Source: Nitratireductor aestuarii (GTDB lineage: Bacteria > Pseudomonadota > Alphaproteobacteria > Rhizobiales > Rhizobiaceae). From it: a DNA stretch of 64,000 bases. The DNA is taken from positions 372,001 to 436,000 of the forward strand of contig NZ_BMIF01000002.1 in the NCBI RefSeq assembly GCF_014641695.1, given 5' to 3'. A program made the position numbers and the translations under genes. The stretch's first letter is position 1, and each line of letters opens with the position of its first letter. The notes under the pieces are model-generated. The model had not been told where the DNA came from, ran no database searches, and saw only the letters and a program-made list of their open reading frames with translations. Below, piece after piece: positions 26,801 through 34,409 of the stretch.

Positions 26801-27565
26801 AACGACTATACGTACGACCTCGGTTACCGGCAGAATACCTTCGGCTTCCTCGGCGGCCTCGACATCGGTGATGAAGACGTCTTCGCCTCGGGTGATACGC
26901 TGCTGTTCGGCGTGATGGGCGGCTACATCGACTCGTCGCTCGACTTCAGGGCCTCGACCACCAGCATCGACTACTCGGGCGGCACGGTCGGCGTCTACGC
27001 CACCTACCTGAACAAGGGCTTCTTCGCGGATGCCCTGTTCAAGGCGGACATCCTGACCGCGACCTACTCCGCTCCGACACTCGGCGTGGAGGAAGATGCA
27101 AGGGTTCGCACCTACGGCTTCACGCTCGACACGGGTTACCGCTTCGAGCTGCCGAGCAGCCTGTTCATTGAGCCGGTCGCGACGCTGTCTTACGCCAAGA
27201 CCCGTTCCCGTGACCTCGATCTGCCGGGTGCGACGGTCGAGTTCGGCGACAATGAAAGCTTCCGCGGAAGCCTCGGTGTCCGCTTCGGCGGCGAGGTTGC
27301 CCGGACCGATACGTATCGCCTGGAAGCATCCGTCACCGGCCGTATCTGGGACGAGTTCAAGGGTCAGAACTCCGCAGTCATCTACAATGCGGGTGATCCT
27401 CTGACGGTCCGCGACAGCTTCAACAGCGCCTTCGGTGAAGTCGGTGCGACGCTGAACGTGTACTCCGCCGACGACCACTGGTCGGGCTTCGTCAACGGTG
27501 CGTACAAGTTCAACGGCGACGCACAGACCGGAAGCGTCAAAGCTGGCCTGCGGTACAGCTGGTAA
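23813..27565 (+). CDS. Large type V autotransporter, beta-helical passenger
   Basis: This surface protein of about 1,250 residues has an extended signal peptide (basic MSNKVGRSRVRR start, hydrophobic ATALVVFTGSGAV, cleavage near EALA-A). A passenger of glycine/asparagine-rich strands follows, with nine tandem units of 25-28 residues (about 24856-25570) of the type VGMAGFNYGNGDVRLINRGD. The last roughly 280 residues are an autotransporter beta barrel ending in the aromatic YSW. GGGGGGACC precedes ATG 23813. G+C differs along the gene: by hand count 116 of 240 at 24001-24240 but 151 of 240 at 27001-27240, suggesting a mosaic. Function is likely adhesion, inferred from architecture. Confidence 0.88.
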   Translation: MSNKVGRSRVRRNATVSKALKTQPRTWRASLLSATALVVFTGSGAVMTPQEALAACTGFSTVTCSGNTTTTNVLNREKLVNITVNNGANVNGIGLGMTGVLGGGSVTNNGTVQSNLGTSRNALDITVTNVNIISGTGTATYTGNAGSVLSGDLSGLSISTYTAGNANTNVILNGARVQGNKANGIVAISGSLRNATTSITGTGDNTVTGDTNGILGIAVSANRDATTNVNLSGYITGDNGIVAVAGSVDLTWSSLGDFISNPADLNNILSGAAGDGKATVDVIHNGNITATNGIGIVAMGIGNGGNDVSARSNGYIDATDSPFGIGILAGSIGEDGKVSATVTDVDASLAGVIAFNPDGDASAHGRGDINLTGDISLVGVGAFAQNGDARASLGRNGSIEADGLGIAGLAAVSVGGRAIVSNRGDISDVLVGAVGVSLGDGDVIVSNRGSIEAGLVGMAGFNYGNGDVRLINRGDVSGGLIGMAAGNIGNGDVDVIVGRGADVFGGLAGVLAISGGGDGDVDVNVGRGADVIGGLAGVVAMKTDGAGDVDINIGRSATVGGLLAGVVASNEVGDTTVTSGRGARVLSLGTAIDASSDNGDVSVETGDRSITFSLLGSAISADAENGFADVHADGLVIGGALGTAVVDINSGTGAHFVNDGVVAALGLGIGNAAEGLALNAKGGGRISARNEGLMVGRVDLTDYNDRMVNDGAWLVRETNDFGDGWDRLRNDGFIQTAFDGGEAEQTYFDNLERFRNRGILSMQDEDAGNDVDVDRDYTYISGAFIGGGYLGIDAFLGGVDSTADVLEIDGSVSRTTRVNVNDVNSGPGAYNAEGITFAVVNGGGAELDNFIMDEDSANAVRGGRNVIDKGMFFYDIALVPAAPSAPSADIYSLAIEPEVMPELPGDEFRLIGVPDHEAMEMPTLATAAQGIWHDTAGVWLDRQVDLRNQILMAGTMEQGADLPVAADPARKPGGAWGKVMGSWTSRDNGAALTIQGNDYTYDLGYRQNTFGFLGGLDIGDEDVFASGDTLLFGVMGGYIDSSLDFRASTTSIDYSGGTVGVYATYLNKGFFADALFKADILTATYSAPTLGVEEDARVRTYGFTLDTGYRFELPSSLFIEPVATLSYAKTRSRDLDLPGATVEFGDNESFRGSLGVRFGGEVARTDTYRLEASVTGRIWDEFKGQNSAVIYNAGDPLTVRDSFNSAFGEVGATLNVYSADDHWSGFVNGAYKFNGDAQTGSVKAGLRYSW

Positions 27566-27627
27566 CAGCAAGGGTTTGCCAGAGGATCCAAAAGGTTTCC
27601 TCTGGCAGGCAGCAACTTCGGAAGATC

Positions 27628-27682
27628 AAGACCTGGATCGTCTCGTGTTTCGCAGAAACACCGATGCGGTCCAGGTCTTTTT
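27628..27682 (+). terminator. Rho-independent terminator of the autotransporter gene
   Basis: AAGACCTGG (27628-27636) pairs with CCAGGTCTT (27671-27679), with an inner GTGTTTC/GAAACAC stem and a run of five T. A separate GCCAGAGGA/TCCTCTGGC hairpin precedes it at 27578-27606. Confidence 0.8.
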
Positions 27683-28113
27683 GATTCCGGAGTGGCTTGG
27701 AGCCGTTAGGACTTCCGCATAAACTCTGGCCTGCTCTAACCATCTGTTCTTCCGGGCTCCTGGACGGAAAGACCGGTTCCCACTTTTCCTGATGCTGCGC
27801 TTGGATGAAGAACAAGACCATGCTTCGCAGCTTCATCCTTTCAACCATGCCAACTGATCTTCGCAGTGTGGAACGGGCCTCCTTTTTGCTTGAATTCTGC
27901 CTCTGCTCGACATAGTGATCGCGTAATCAGGCCGGGCCCCTCTGGTAGTTCCCGCAGGAACTGCGATGTCGGACTGAAAGTCAAAATGGGTGGCTCGGCC
28001 ATGGTCTAGCGATGATGTTCTCCGCAGGACGCTTGCACAGTTCAGTGCAGTTCTTGCTTTTCCATCAGGCGCGATCGCTTGCCGCTGCCCTTTGAGCTAC
28101 AAACGGGAGCCAA
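27683..28113. other. Gene-free interval with palindromic repeat before second terC-like gene
   Basis: No gene is seen in about 430 bp. A dispersed palindrome copy lies at roughly 27756-27800 (GGACGGAAAGACCGGTTCCC and CACTTTTCCTG). Small dyads such as GTTCCCGCAGGAAC occur near 27950. I looked for a manganese-type riboswitch upstream of the terC-like gene and did not recognise one. Confidence 0.5.
27756..27800. repeat. Dispersed intergenic palindrome, copy 2
   Basis: It shares GGACGGAAA, ACCGGTTCCCACTTTTCCTG with the copies near 55081 and 11594. Its outer arms are less symmetrical than in the other copies. Confidence 0.55.
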
Positions 28114-28773
28114 ATGAACGAACTTTTTACAGTCGAAGCCCTAACGGCGCTTCTCCAGGTGATCATGATCGACCTGGTGCTGGCAGGCGATAACGCCATC
28201 GTCATCGGCCTTGCAGCCGCGGGCCTGCCCAAGGAACAGCGCACCAAAGCAATTATCATCGGCATCGTCGCCGCGACGGTGCTGCGCATCATCTTTGCTG
28301 CGGCCACGACGCAGCTGCTCCAGATCGTCGGCCTGCTTCTCGCCGGTGGCGTCCTGCTTCTGTGGGTCTGCTGGAAGATGTGGCGCGAACTCAGGACCGG
28401 CCACGATGAAGAGGTCCAGGGAGAAGAGGCGCTCGCAAACGCCGATCTGGACAAGGATGGGAAGGTTGCGGGCGGTGCGCCGCGCAAGACCCTCGGTCAG
28501 GCTGCTCTGCAGATCATCATTGCCGACGTGTCCATGTCGCTCGACAACGTGCTTGCTGTCGCTGGTGCTGCGCGCGAGCATCCGGAAGTGCTGGTATTCG
28601 GCCTCATCCTGTCGATCGCGCTCATGGGTATCGCGGCATCGTTCATCGCCCGCCTGCTCGGCAGGCATCGGTGGATCGCCTATGTCGGTCTGGCCGTCAT
28701 CCTCTATGTCGCACTCGAGATGATCTACCGCGGCTTCCACGAGGTTTGGCCCTACGTCAATGGAGCCATGTAG
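28114..28773 (+). CDS. TerC/YjbE-family integral membrane protein, copy 2
   Basis: This 219-residue paralogue of the 21507-22139 product shares the segment LLQVIMIDLVLAGDNA and the block GLLLAGG-LLLWVCWKMWREL. It keeps both acidic motifs (DLVLAGDNAIVIG and ADVSMSLDNVLAVAG). The variable cytoplasmic loop here is acidic (HDEEVQGEEALANADLDKD). The likely role is divalent metal, probably Mn2+, handling at the inner membrane. CGGGAG precedes ATG 28114 and a strong terminator follows. Confidence 0.9.
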   Translation: MNELFTVEALTALLQVIMIDLVLAGDNAIVIGLAAAGLPKEQRTKAIIIGIVAATVLRIIFAAATTQLLQIVGLLLAGGVLLLWVCWKMWRELRTGHDEEVQGEEALANADLDKDGKVAGGAPRKTLGQAALQIIIADVSMSLDNVLAVAGAAREHPEVLVFGLILSIALMGIAASFIARLLGRHRWIAYVGLAVILYVALEMIYRGFHEVWPYVNGAM

Positions 28774-28803
28774 GCCGTTTGACCTGCTTCCATAACAAAG
28801 CTT

Positions 28804-28834
28804 CTGCGGCGCAGGTCACTGCGCCGCAGTTTTG
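28804..28834 (+). terminator. Rho-independent terminator after second terC-like gene
   Basis: CTGCGGCGCAG (28804-28814) and CTGCGCCGCAG (28819-28829) form a perfect 11-bp stem with a GTCA loop, followed by TTTTG. Confidence 0.9.
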
Positions 28835-28989
28835 TTTTCAGCCGGTCCCTGCTGAACCAGCCGCCGGCTGAACTGGCCCGGCCCTTATCCTCTCCCAGAT
28901 CGCTCTTGAAGCCGATCAGCCTGTACAGCAGGTGAAGGTGCGGCTATTCCTCGGCGACGACGCGTTTCGCTAGCTGCGGGGAGAATAGC

Positions 28990-29499
28990 ATGAGCTCGAC
29001 ACCGAACGATGGCCTTTGGAATTTTGCGCTGGCGCTCTATGGGTCCAAGGGCGTGGGTGATGCCTGCCTGCAGCTTCAGGATGAAAGCGGCGTCGACGTT
29101 CCCGTGCTGCTGTTCGCGCTCTGGCTGGCGGCAAATTCCGTAGAGCTGACGGAGACAGAGCTCGCCCGCATCGACAGCCTCATCAAAGGCTGGCGGGAAG
29201 AGGTCGTGCGGCCACTCCGCACGATCCGCCGGCGGCTCAAGGAAGGGCCGCATCCGGCACCTTCGGCCGATACCGATGCTCTGCGCAACAGCATCAAGGC
29301 CGCTGAACTCAATTCAGAAAAGATCGAGCTCGCCTTGCTTGAGGCGGAGGGCCGTTCCCTGATGACGCGAGCTGAAAACAAGCCCGATGCGGCGCGGGGC
29401 AATGCCGTCACTGTTGTCAGGCACTATCGCGAAGCTGATCTCGACGAGCCGGGACAGCAGGCATTGGACGCGATCCTGGCGGCGTTCGATCGGCTCTGA
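28990..29499 (+). CDS. TIGR02444-family conserved protein
   Basis: This 169-residue soluble protein, mostly helical by composition, begins LWNFALALYGSKGVGDACLQLQDESGVDVPVLLFALWLA, the pattern of the TIGR02444/DUF2390 family. Its function is unknown. It stands alone between the second terC-like gene and the convergent MarR gene. Confidence 0.8.
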   Translation: MSSTPNDGLWNFALALYGSKGVGDACLQLQDESGVDVPVLLFALWLAANSVELTETELARIDSLIKGWREEVVRPLRTIRRRLKEGPHPAPSADTDALRNSIKAAELNSEKIELALLEAEGRSLMTRAENKPDAARGNAVTVVRHYREADLDEPGQQALDAILAAFDRL

Positions 29500-29557
29500 G
29501 AGCGTAGCTCGCCGAGGGGTGAGAAGCCGCCAAACCACCGCGCAAGTGGAGGGCTTG

Positions 29558-30127
29558 TTACTGCCCCTCCTGGCTCGCCAGATAGTCGAGCAAGGCGAGC
29601 GACTTGTCCCCGGTCACGACCAGGCGTGACATCAGGTTCCGCAAGATGTGAAACTCCTCCGCCGTCAGGTCCGCGAAAAGTGCATCATTCGCCGGACGCT
29701 GGATGACGGTAAGCGACTGCAACAGGTCCCTTGCCTTCTGGGTCACCGTCAGCAGAACCCTGCGGCGGTCGGAGGGATTGGTGCGCTTCGTGACCAGCCC
29801 TTCCTTCACAAGCTTGTTTACCTCGATCGTGACGAAGGCGCCGCTCAGATGCAGGTGGTCGGCAAGCTGGTTGACGCCGATGCCGTCATCACCCTGCAGG
29901 TGGCGGACGGAAATCAGGATGGTGAAGGCGGTTCCGGTGAGGCCGATCCGCTGTCCCAACCGGTTGCGGACTTCCTGCACACGTGAAGCAAAGGCCAACG
30001 TGTCGTAGATGAGCTGGCGGAACGCCAGATCCGTATTATCAACGAGAAGTTCTGGACGGGAGACCGTCAGGCTGGATTCGGGACCAGCCTTGGTATGTCG
30101 CGTCCGTTCGCGGCTCTTGGTCGTCAT
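29558..30127 (-). CDS. MarR-family transcriptional regulator
   Basis: This 189-residue regulator has the MarR winged helix: GVNQLADHLHLSGAFVTIEVNKLVKEGLVTK (recognition helix) and NPSDRRRVLLTVTQKARDLL (wing). ATG 30127 has GGTGGGAGC upstream and is preferred over the longer frame from 30187. It is divergent from the flavin reductase-monooxygenase operon. The most symmetrical copy of the shared 19-bp dyad (30254-30272) lies in the space between, so it probably represses that operon, releasing it when an aromatic ligand binds (inference). Confidence 0.9.
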   Translation of the reverse strand: MTTKSRERTRHTKAGPESSLTVSRPELLVDNTDLAFRQLIYDTLAFASRVQEVRNRLGQRIGLTGTAFTILISVRHLQGDDGIGVNQLADHLHLSGAFVTIEVNKLVKEGLVTKRTNPSDRRRVLLTVTQKARDLLQSLTVIQRPANDALFADLTAEEFHILRNLMSRLVVTGDKSLALLDYLASQEGQ

Positions 30128-30235
30128 GCTCCCACCATCCTTCATCGCTTTCCGTTTATGCAATACGCAAAATTGCAGGACAACCAACGTTTCGCCACCG
30201 CATTACACAACTTTCCTGTTGACGCGACGGGTATG

Positions 30236-30264
30236 TTGACGTTCTATCAAAATTAGCTTTATAA
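30236..30264 (+). promoter_or_regulatory. Sigma70-type promoter of the flavin monooxygenase operon
   Basis: TTGACG (30236-30241), a 17-nt spacer and TTATAA (30259-30264) lie 46 nt before the TTG start of the flavin reductase gene. Operator site B covers the -10 element, as expected for repression. Confidence 0.6.
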
Positions 30265-30272
30265 CCAAGCTA
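30254..30272. promoter_or_regulatory. Shared catabolic operator, site B (most symmetrical copy)
   Basis: TAGCTTTATAACCAAGCTA has perfect 6-bp arms (TAGCTT/AAGCTA) around 7 nt. It overlaps the -10 element and lies between the divergent MarR and flavin reductase genes. Confidence 0.65.
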
Positions 30273-30309
30273 TCTTGCAAAACGACACTGTAGCCCGACG
30301 AGGACAGTC

Positions 30310-30888
30310 TTGCCAACACCAGAAGCTGAAACAAAGAAGCAGGCACAGGACAGTGGAGCTGAAGACAGCCAGTTCGATGGGCGGGCATTCCGCCACGCGC
30401 TGGGTCAGTTTGCAACGGGCGTAGCCATCATCACCGCCATGGGGCCCGACGAGCAGCCGATCGGCATGACCATGAGTTCCTTCAACTCGGTCTCGCTCGA
30501 TCCACCGCTTATCCTGTTCAGCGTCGAGCGGAAATCCTACAGCCTGCAGGCGATGCAGGATGCTGAGGGCTATGCGGTCAACATCCTCAGTCGGGCGCAG
30601 GAGCAGCTGTCGAACAAGTTCGCACGGGCTCTTTCCGACAAGTTCGCCGACGTGGAGCATGAGCCGGGCTTTGCCCAGGCGCCGCTGCTGCGGGACGCTC
30701 TCGCGCATTTCGAGTGCGCACCCTACGCCAACTATGATGGCGGCGATCACGTCATTTTCGTCGGACGGGTGGTTCGCTTCTCTGCGCGGACGGATCTCGA
30801 TCCGCTGGTGTTCTTCCGTGGCAAGTACGCGGATCTGACGACTGAAACGAGGCCGGCGCCGCAGTGGCCGCTGCCGATACACTACTAA
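30310..30888 (+). CDS. Flavin reductase, HpaC-like small component
   Basis: This 192-residue flavin reductase domain protein (FRHALGQFATGVAIITAMG, MTMSSFNSVSLDPPLILFSVERKS) would supply reduced flavin from NAD(P)H to the monooxygenase encoded next. It starts with TTG 30310, seven nt after GAGGA; no ATG fits. It is the first gene of the operon controlled by the divergent MarR gene. The pairing with an HpaB-type gene supports a two-component monooxygenase. Confidence 0.9.
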   Translation: MPTPEAETKKQAQDSGAEDSQFDGRAFRHALGQFATGVAIITAMGPDEQPIGMTMSSFNSVSLDPPLILFSVERKSYSLQAMQDAEGYAVNILSRAQEQLSNKFARALSDKFADVEHEPGFAQAPLLRDALAHFECAPYANYDGGDHVIFVGRVVRFSARTDLDPLVFFRGKYADLTTETRPAPQWPLPIHY

Positions 30889-30918
30889 TCAAAAAATCTT
30901 CCGAGAGGGATGATCACG

Positions 30919-32394
30919 ATGGTCAAAGACGGACGTCAACATATCGAATCTCTGCGCGACGGGCGCGAAGTATACCTCAACGGCAAGCGCGTCGAGGATG
31001 TCACCACTCACCCGGCATTCAAGAACGTCGTCGCCTCGGTCGGCCGTCTGTTCGACTTCCATTCGGCGCCTGAAAACCAGGAACTGATGACCTTCGAGAC
31101 AGAGACTGGTGTCCGCGCCAACAAGATCTGGCAGCTCACCAAGAGCTACGATGAGATGCGCGAGCGTCGCAAGGCCCTGGAGGCCTGGACCGAGCTGCAC
31201 GCTGGCTTCATGGGCCGCGCACCCGACCACGTCGCTTCCTGCATCTCCGGCATGGCGATGGGCGTGGAAGTGTTCGAGGCCTATGATCCAAAGCGCGCAA
31301 AGGCGCTGGCTGACTACTACCGCTACGCCCGCGACAATGACCTTTACCTCACCTATGTGATCATCAACCCGCAGGCCGACCGCTCCAAAGCGGCGAATGC
31401 CCAGAAGGACGAGTTCCTGACGACCGCCGTCGTTGAACGCGACGAGGAAGGCATCACCGTCCGCGGTGCGAAGATGCTGGCGACGGGCGGCATCATGGCG
31501 AACGAAGTCTTCGTTTCCTGCATCCAGCCGCTGCAGCCGGGCGACGAGAAGTATGCGCTCTCCTTCGCTGTTCCCATGAACGCCAAGGGCCTGAAGATCC
31601 TGTCGCGCAAGTCCTATGAGGAAGCTGCGCCCAGCACGTTTGACAACCCACTCGCCAGCCGCTTCGACGAGAACGACGCCGTTCTCTACTTCGATGACGT
31701 GAAGGTTCCGTGGGATCGCGTGTTCGTCGATGGCAGCATCGAGATGTGCCAGAAGCAGTTCCACGCAACGCCGGCACACGTTTACCAAAACTACCAGGCG
31801 ATGATCCGTCTGTCGGTGAAGCTGAAGTTCCTGCTCGGCATCGCTTACCGCACGGCTGAGACGAACGGTACGACCGTGTTCCCGCAGGTCAAGGAAATGC
31901 TTGGCCAGCTGGCGGCAGAGGCCGGCATGGTCGATGCGTTTGTGGCCGCAATGGAGGCCAAGGGCCGTTACCATGGCGATTACTACGTGCCGGATCGCCA
32001 CACGCTCTATGCTGCTCAGACCCTGACGCAGCAGCTTTACAGCAAGGTGCTGAACACGCTGCGCGAGCTCGCCGGTGGCGGCATGATCATGCTGCCGTCC
32101 TCGATCGACGATTTCACCAATCCGGAGCTGGCAGCTCTCATCGAGAAGACCCAGCAGTCACCTGCTGCAAGCGCGCAGGACAAGGTGAAGTTCTACAAGC
32201 TCGCCTGGGATGCGGTCGGTTCCGAGTTCGCCTCGCGTCACAACCAGTACGAAATGTTCTATGCCGGCGCGACCTTCGTGACAAAGGGACACTCCTTCCG
32301 TACCTACGACTGGAAGGGTGCAACCGGCCTCGTGGATCGCATGCTCGACAGCTACGATCTGAATGAAGAGCTGGCCGCGCGGTCGAAGAAATAA
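30919..32394 (+). CDS. HpaB/PvcC-family flavin-dependent monooxygenase
   Basis: This enzyme of about 491 residues belongs to the 4-hydroxyphenylacetate 3-hydroxylase large-component family. It shows SLRDGREVYLNGKRVEDVTTHPAFKN at the N-terminus, the central IINPQADRSKA segment, and the C-terminal four-helix region with ELAGGGMIMLPSS. It would use FADH2 and O2 to hydroxylate a phenolic or hydroxy-heteroaromatic ring. ATG 30919 sits 9 nt after GAGAGGG; an in-frame ATG at 30910 is too close to it. The substrate is not decided by sequence. Confidence 0.9.
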   Translation: MVKDGRQHIESLRDGREVYLNGKRVEDVTTHPAFKNVVASVGRLFDFHSAPENQELMTFETETGVRANKIWQLTKSYDEMRERRKALEAWTELHAGFMGRAPDHVASCISGMAMGVEVFEAYDPKRAKALADYYRYARDNDLYLTYVIINPQADRSKAANAQKDEFLTTAVVERDEEGITVRGAKMLATGGIMANEVFVSCIQPLQPGDEKYALSFAVPMNAKGLKILSRKSYEEAAPSTFDNPLASRFDENDAVLYFDDVKVPWDRVFVDGSIEMCQKQFHATPAHVYQNYQAMIRLSVKLKFLLGIAYRTAETNGTTVFPQVKEMLGQLAAEAGMVDAFVAAMEAKGRYHGDYYVPDRHTLYAAQTLTQQLYSKVLNTLRELAGGGMIMLPSSIDDFTNPELAALIEKTQQSPAASAQDKVKFYKLAWDAVGSEFASRHNQYEMFYAGATFVTKGHSFRTYDWKGATGLVDRMLDSYDLNEELAARSKK

Positions 32395-32416
32395 CAGGTC
32401 CGGACGGAGTATTGAA

Positions 32417-32797
32417 ATGCCGGTAAACAAGAAGCACGACGAGTTCTATACGCTCGACATGGAAAGCGGTTGGGAAGTGCCTCCGGGCTACCCGTCCGGG
32501 ATCAAGCAGAAGATCCTGTCGGGTGCGCTGGACGAGGTAAACAAGAGCGGCACGCGTACGCGCCTGCTCAAGTTCGACCCGGGCGTCTACACGACGAAGC
32601 CGTTCGTTCACGATTACTGGGAAGAGGTGTTTCTCTTCTCAGGCGACCTGACGGTTGGTAATGACGAGAACGGCGAGGGTGGTGAAGGTTTTACGCCGAA
32701 CACCTATGCGGTGCGTCCGCCCGGTGCGTTCCACGGACCGTTCAAGTCCAATGGTGGATGTATCCTGCTGGAAATCCACTACTACGACCCGGTCTGA
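32417..32797 (+). CDS. Cupin-domain protein
   Basis: This 126-residue single cupin shows FVHDYWEEVFLFSGDL (His65, Tyr67, Glu70), RPPGAFHGPF (His106) and LLEIHYY. The usual second metal histidine of motif 1 seems replaced by Tyr67. It resembles ChrR-type anti-sigma cupins and small oxygenase or isomerase cupins. In this place, right behind a ring hydroxylase, it could isomerise or open an oxidised product, but that is inference. CGGAG precedes ATG 32417; the frame upstream is overlap. A hairpin terminator follows. Confidence 0.75.
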   Translation: MPVNKKHDEFYTLDMESGWEVPPGYPSGIKQKILSGALDEVNKSGTRTRLLKFDPGVYTTKPFVHDYWEEVFLFSGDLTVGNDENGEGGEGFTPNTYAVRPPGAFHGPFKSNGGCILLEIHYYDPV

Positions 32798-32861
32798 GTA
32801 CAGTAGTGGGGCGGCACGTCTGATGAGGTCCACCTGGCACTTTCAAATGACGTGAATTGGA

Positions 32862-32891
32862 GCGTCTGCGTGGTAAAGTCCACGCAGGCGC
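32862..32891 (+). terminator. Hairpin terminator after the cupin gene
   Basis: GCGTCTGCGTGG (32862-32873) pairs with CCACGCAGGCGC (32880-32891) with one G-T pair. The downstream T content is weak. Confidence 0.6.
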
Positions 32892-32925
32892 TTCATCGTT
32901 GATGGGTTCAAAGCGTATGATTCTT

Positions 32926-32966
32926 GCAGTTCCGGACGGAAAGAGGGGTCCTTTCCCTGGAACTGC
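32926..32966. repeat. Dispersed intergenic palindrome, copy 3
   Basis: Arms GCAGTTCC (32926-32933) and GGAACTGC (32959-32966) are perfect and enclose GGACGGAAAG. It is the most symmetrical copy of the repeat family in the window. Confidence 0.65.
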
Positions 32967-32989
32967 TCTAGCTGCTGTATGGTGGAAAA

Positions 32990-34339
32990 ATGACTTCTAG
33001 TCTCAAGACGCTACAATCACTTTCTGAGGACCTGGCAGCTGGCCGTACGACGAGCCGCGCGCTGGTGGAGGACTGCCTGGAACAGATCGCATCGAGCGGT
33101 GGGCAGGGTGCTACGACCTTCCTCCAAGTGGATGCCGATGGCGCACTGCTGGCCGCGGACGCGATGGACAAGCTGCGGGCGGCCAAGGCAGAGCCTTCGC
33201 CCTATGCCGGCATTCCGGTCTCGGTGAAGGATCTGTTTGACGTTCGCGGACAGGTGACGCGCGCCGGATCGAAGCTGCTCGACGGCGCCGAGCCTGCAGA
33301 GGCGGATGCAACGGCGGTTGCTCGGTTGCGCCGTGCGGGCTTCGTTGTCATCGGCCGCACCAACATGACCGAGTTTGCCTTCTCTGGCCTTGGCATCAAT
33401 CCGCACTACGGCACACCGCTCAATCCCTGGGATCGTGAAAACAAGCGTATTCCAGGCGGTTCGTCCTCCGGTGCTGCGATCTCTGTTGCCGATGGCATGG
33501 CGCATGGAGCGCTGGGTACGGACACGGGTGGTTCCTGCCGTATTCCAGCAGCGTTTACCGGGCTCGTCGGGTTCAAGCCGACTGCCGCACGTGTGCCGCA
33601 GAAGGGCGCGCTGCCACTTTCCACCAGCCTCGATTCGATCGGGCCGATCGCACGCAGTGTGGCGTGCTGCGCGGCGCTTGACGCTGTGCTTTCAGATGAG
33701 GCCTATACGCTTACGCAGCGGGACGTGCGCGGCCTGCGCTTCCTTGTGCCGGAAACGCTGGTGTTTGACGGCATCGACGAAACCGTCGCGGCCGACTTCG
33801 AGCGGACGATCAAGCGTCTGGCTGATGCCGGTGCGACTATCGTCCGCGCGCCGTTCCCTGAGCTTGGCGACATCGCCACCATCAACGCGAAGGGCGGATA
33901 TTCCGCGGCCGAGAGCTGGGCATGGCACAAGGCTCATATCGAGAAGAGCGCGGACCTCTATGATCCCCGCGTCATCAGCCGTATACGCCGTGGCGAACAG
34001 CAGACTGCTGCCGATCTGATCGAGCTTGGCTATGCGCGCGAGAAGCTGATCCAGGGCGCGGAAGCGCGGATGTCGGCCTACGACGCCGTGCTGATGCCGA
34101 CCGTGCCGATCGTTGCACCGCGTCTGGCAGAGCTTGAGACGGACGAGGAGTACACCCGCATCAACCTGCTGGCACTGCGCAATCCAACGACGATCAACAT
34201 GATCGACGGTAGCGCGATTTCCATTCCGATGAGCGAGAAGGGCTCTGCACCAACCGGCCTGATGATTGCGGCAGCACGCGGCAAGGACAAGACGGTGCTG
34301 GAGATTGCTTCCGCGATCGAAGCGCTTCTGGCTGCCTGA
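32990..34339 (+). CDS. Amidase-signature hydrolase
   Basis: This 449-residue amidase-signature enzyme has its catalytic triad visible: Lys80 in GIPVSVKDLF, the cis-serine in IPGGSSSGAA (about 158-159) and the nucleophile Ser182 in GTDTGGSCRIPAAF. It hydrolyses a carboxamide, releasing ammonia or an amine. In this block it is the clearest sign that a nitrogen-containing compound or amide intermediate is processed. GGTGG precedes ATG 32990. It has its own space after the cupin terminator, so a separate promoter is likely. Confidence 0.92.
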   Translation: MTSSLKTLQSLSEDLAAGRTTSRALVEDCLEQIASSGGQGATTFLQVDADGALLAADAMDKLRAAKAEPSPYAGIPVSVKDLFDVRGQVTRAGSKLLDGAEPAEADATAVARLRRAGFVVIGRTNMTEFAFSGLGINPHYGTPLNPWDRENKRIPGGSSSGAAISVADGMAHGALGTDTGGSCRIPAAFTGLVGFKPTAARVPQKGALPLSTSLDSIGPIARSVACCAALDAVLSDEAYTLTQRDVRGLRFLVPETLVFDGIDETVAADFERTIKRLADAGATIVRAPFPELGDIATINAKGGYSAAESWAWHKAHIEKSADLYDPRVISRIRRGEQQTAADLIELGYAREKLIQGAEARMSAYDAVLMPTVPIVAPRLAELETDEEYTRINLLALRNPTTINMIDGSAISIPMSEKGSAPTGLMIAAARGKDKTVLEIASAIEALLAA

Positions 34340-34357
34340 ATTCAATACGGTAAATAG

Positions 34358-34391
34358 AAAAGGGGACGCCGAGCGAACGGCGTCCCCTTTT
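34358..34391. terminator. Bidirectional terminator between amidase and DUF2848 genes
   Basis: AAAAGGGGACGCCG (34358-34371) and CGGCGTCCCCTTTT (34378-34391) form a perfect stem with A and T runs on both sides, serving the two convergent genes. Confidence 0.92.
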
Positions 34392-34409
34392 CATTTGAAG
34401 GGCTTGTAA

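Noticed and set aside
24287-27571. Very long open frame (over 1,000 codons) on the minus strand opposite the autotransporter
   Set aside because: The plus strand encodes signal peptide, repeats and barrel with a good ribosome site. The opposite frame is low-complexity and arises from the biased, repetitive codons of the real gene.
27883-28113. Manganese (yybP-ykoY) riboswitch upstream of a terC-like gene
   Set aside because: The conserved GGGGAGTAG-type core and paired elements were not recognisable here or upstream of the first copy at 21365-21506.
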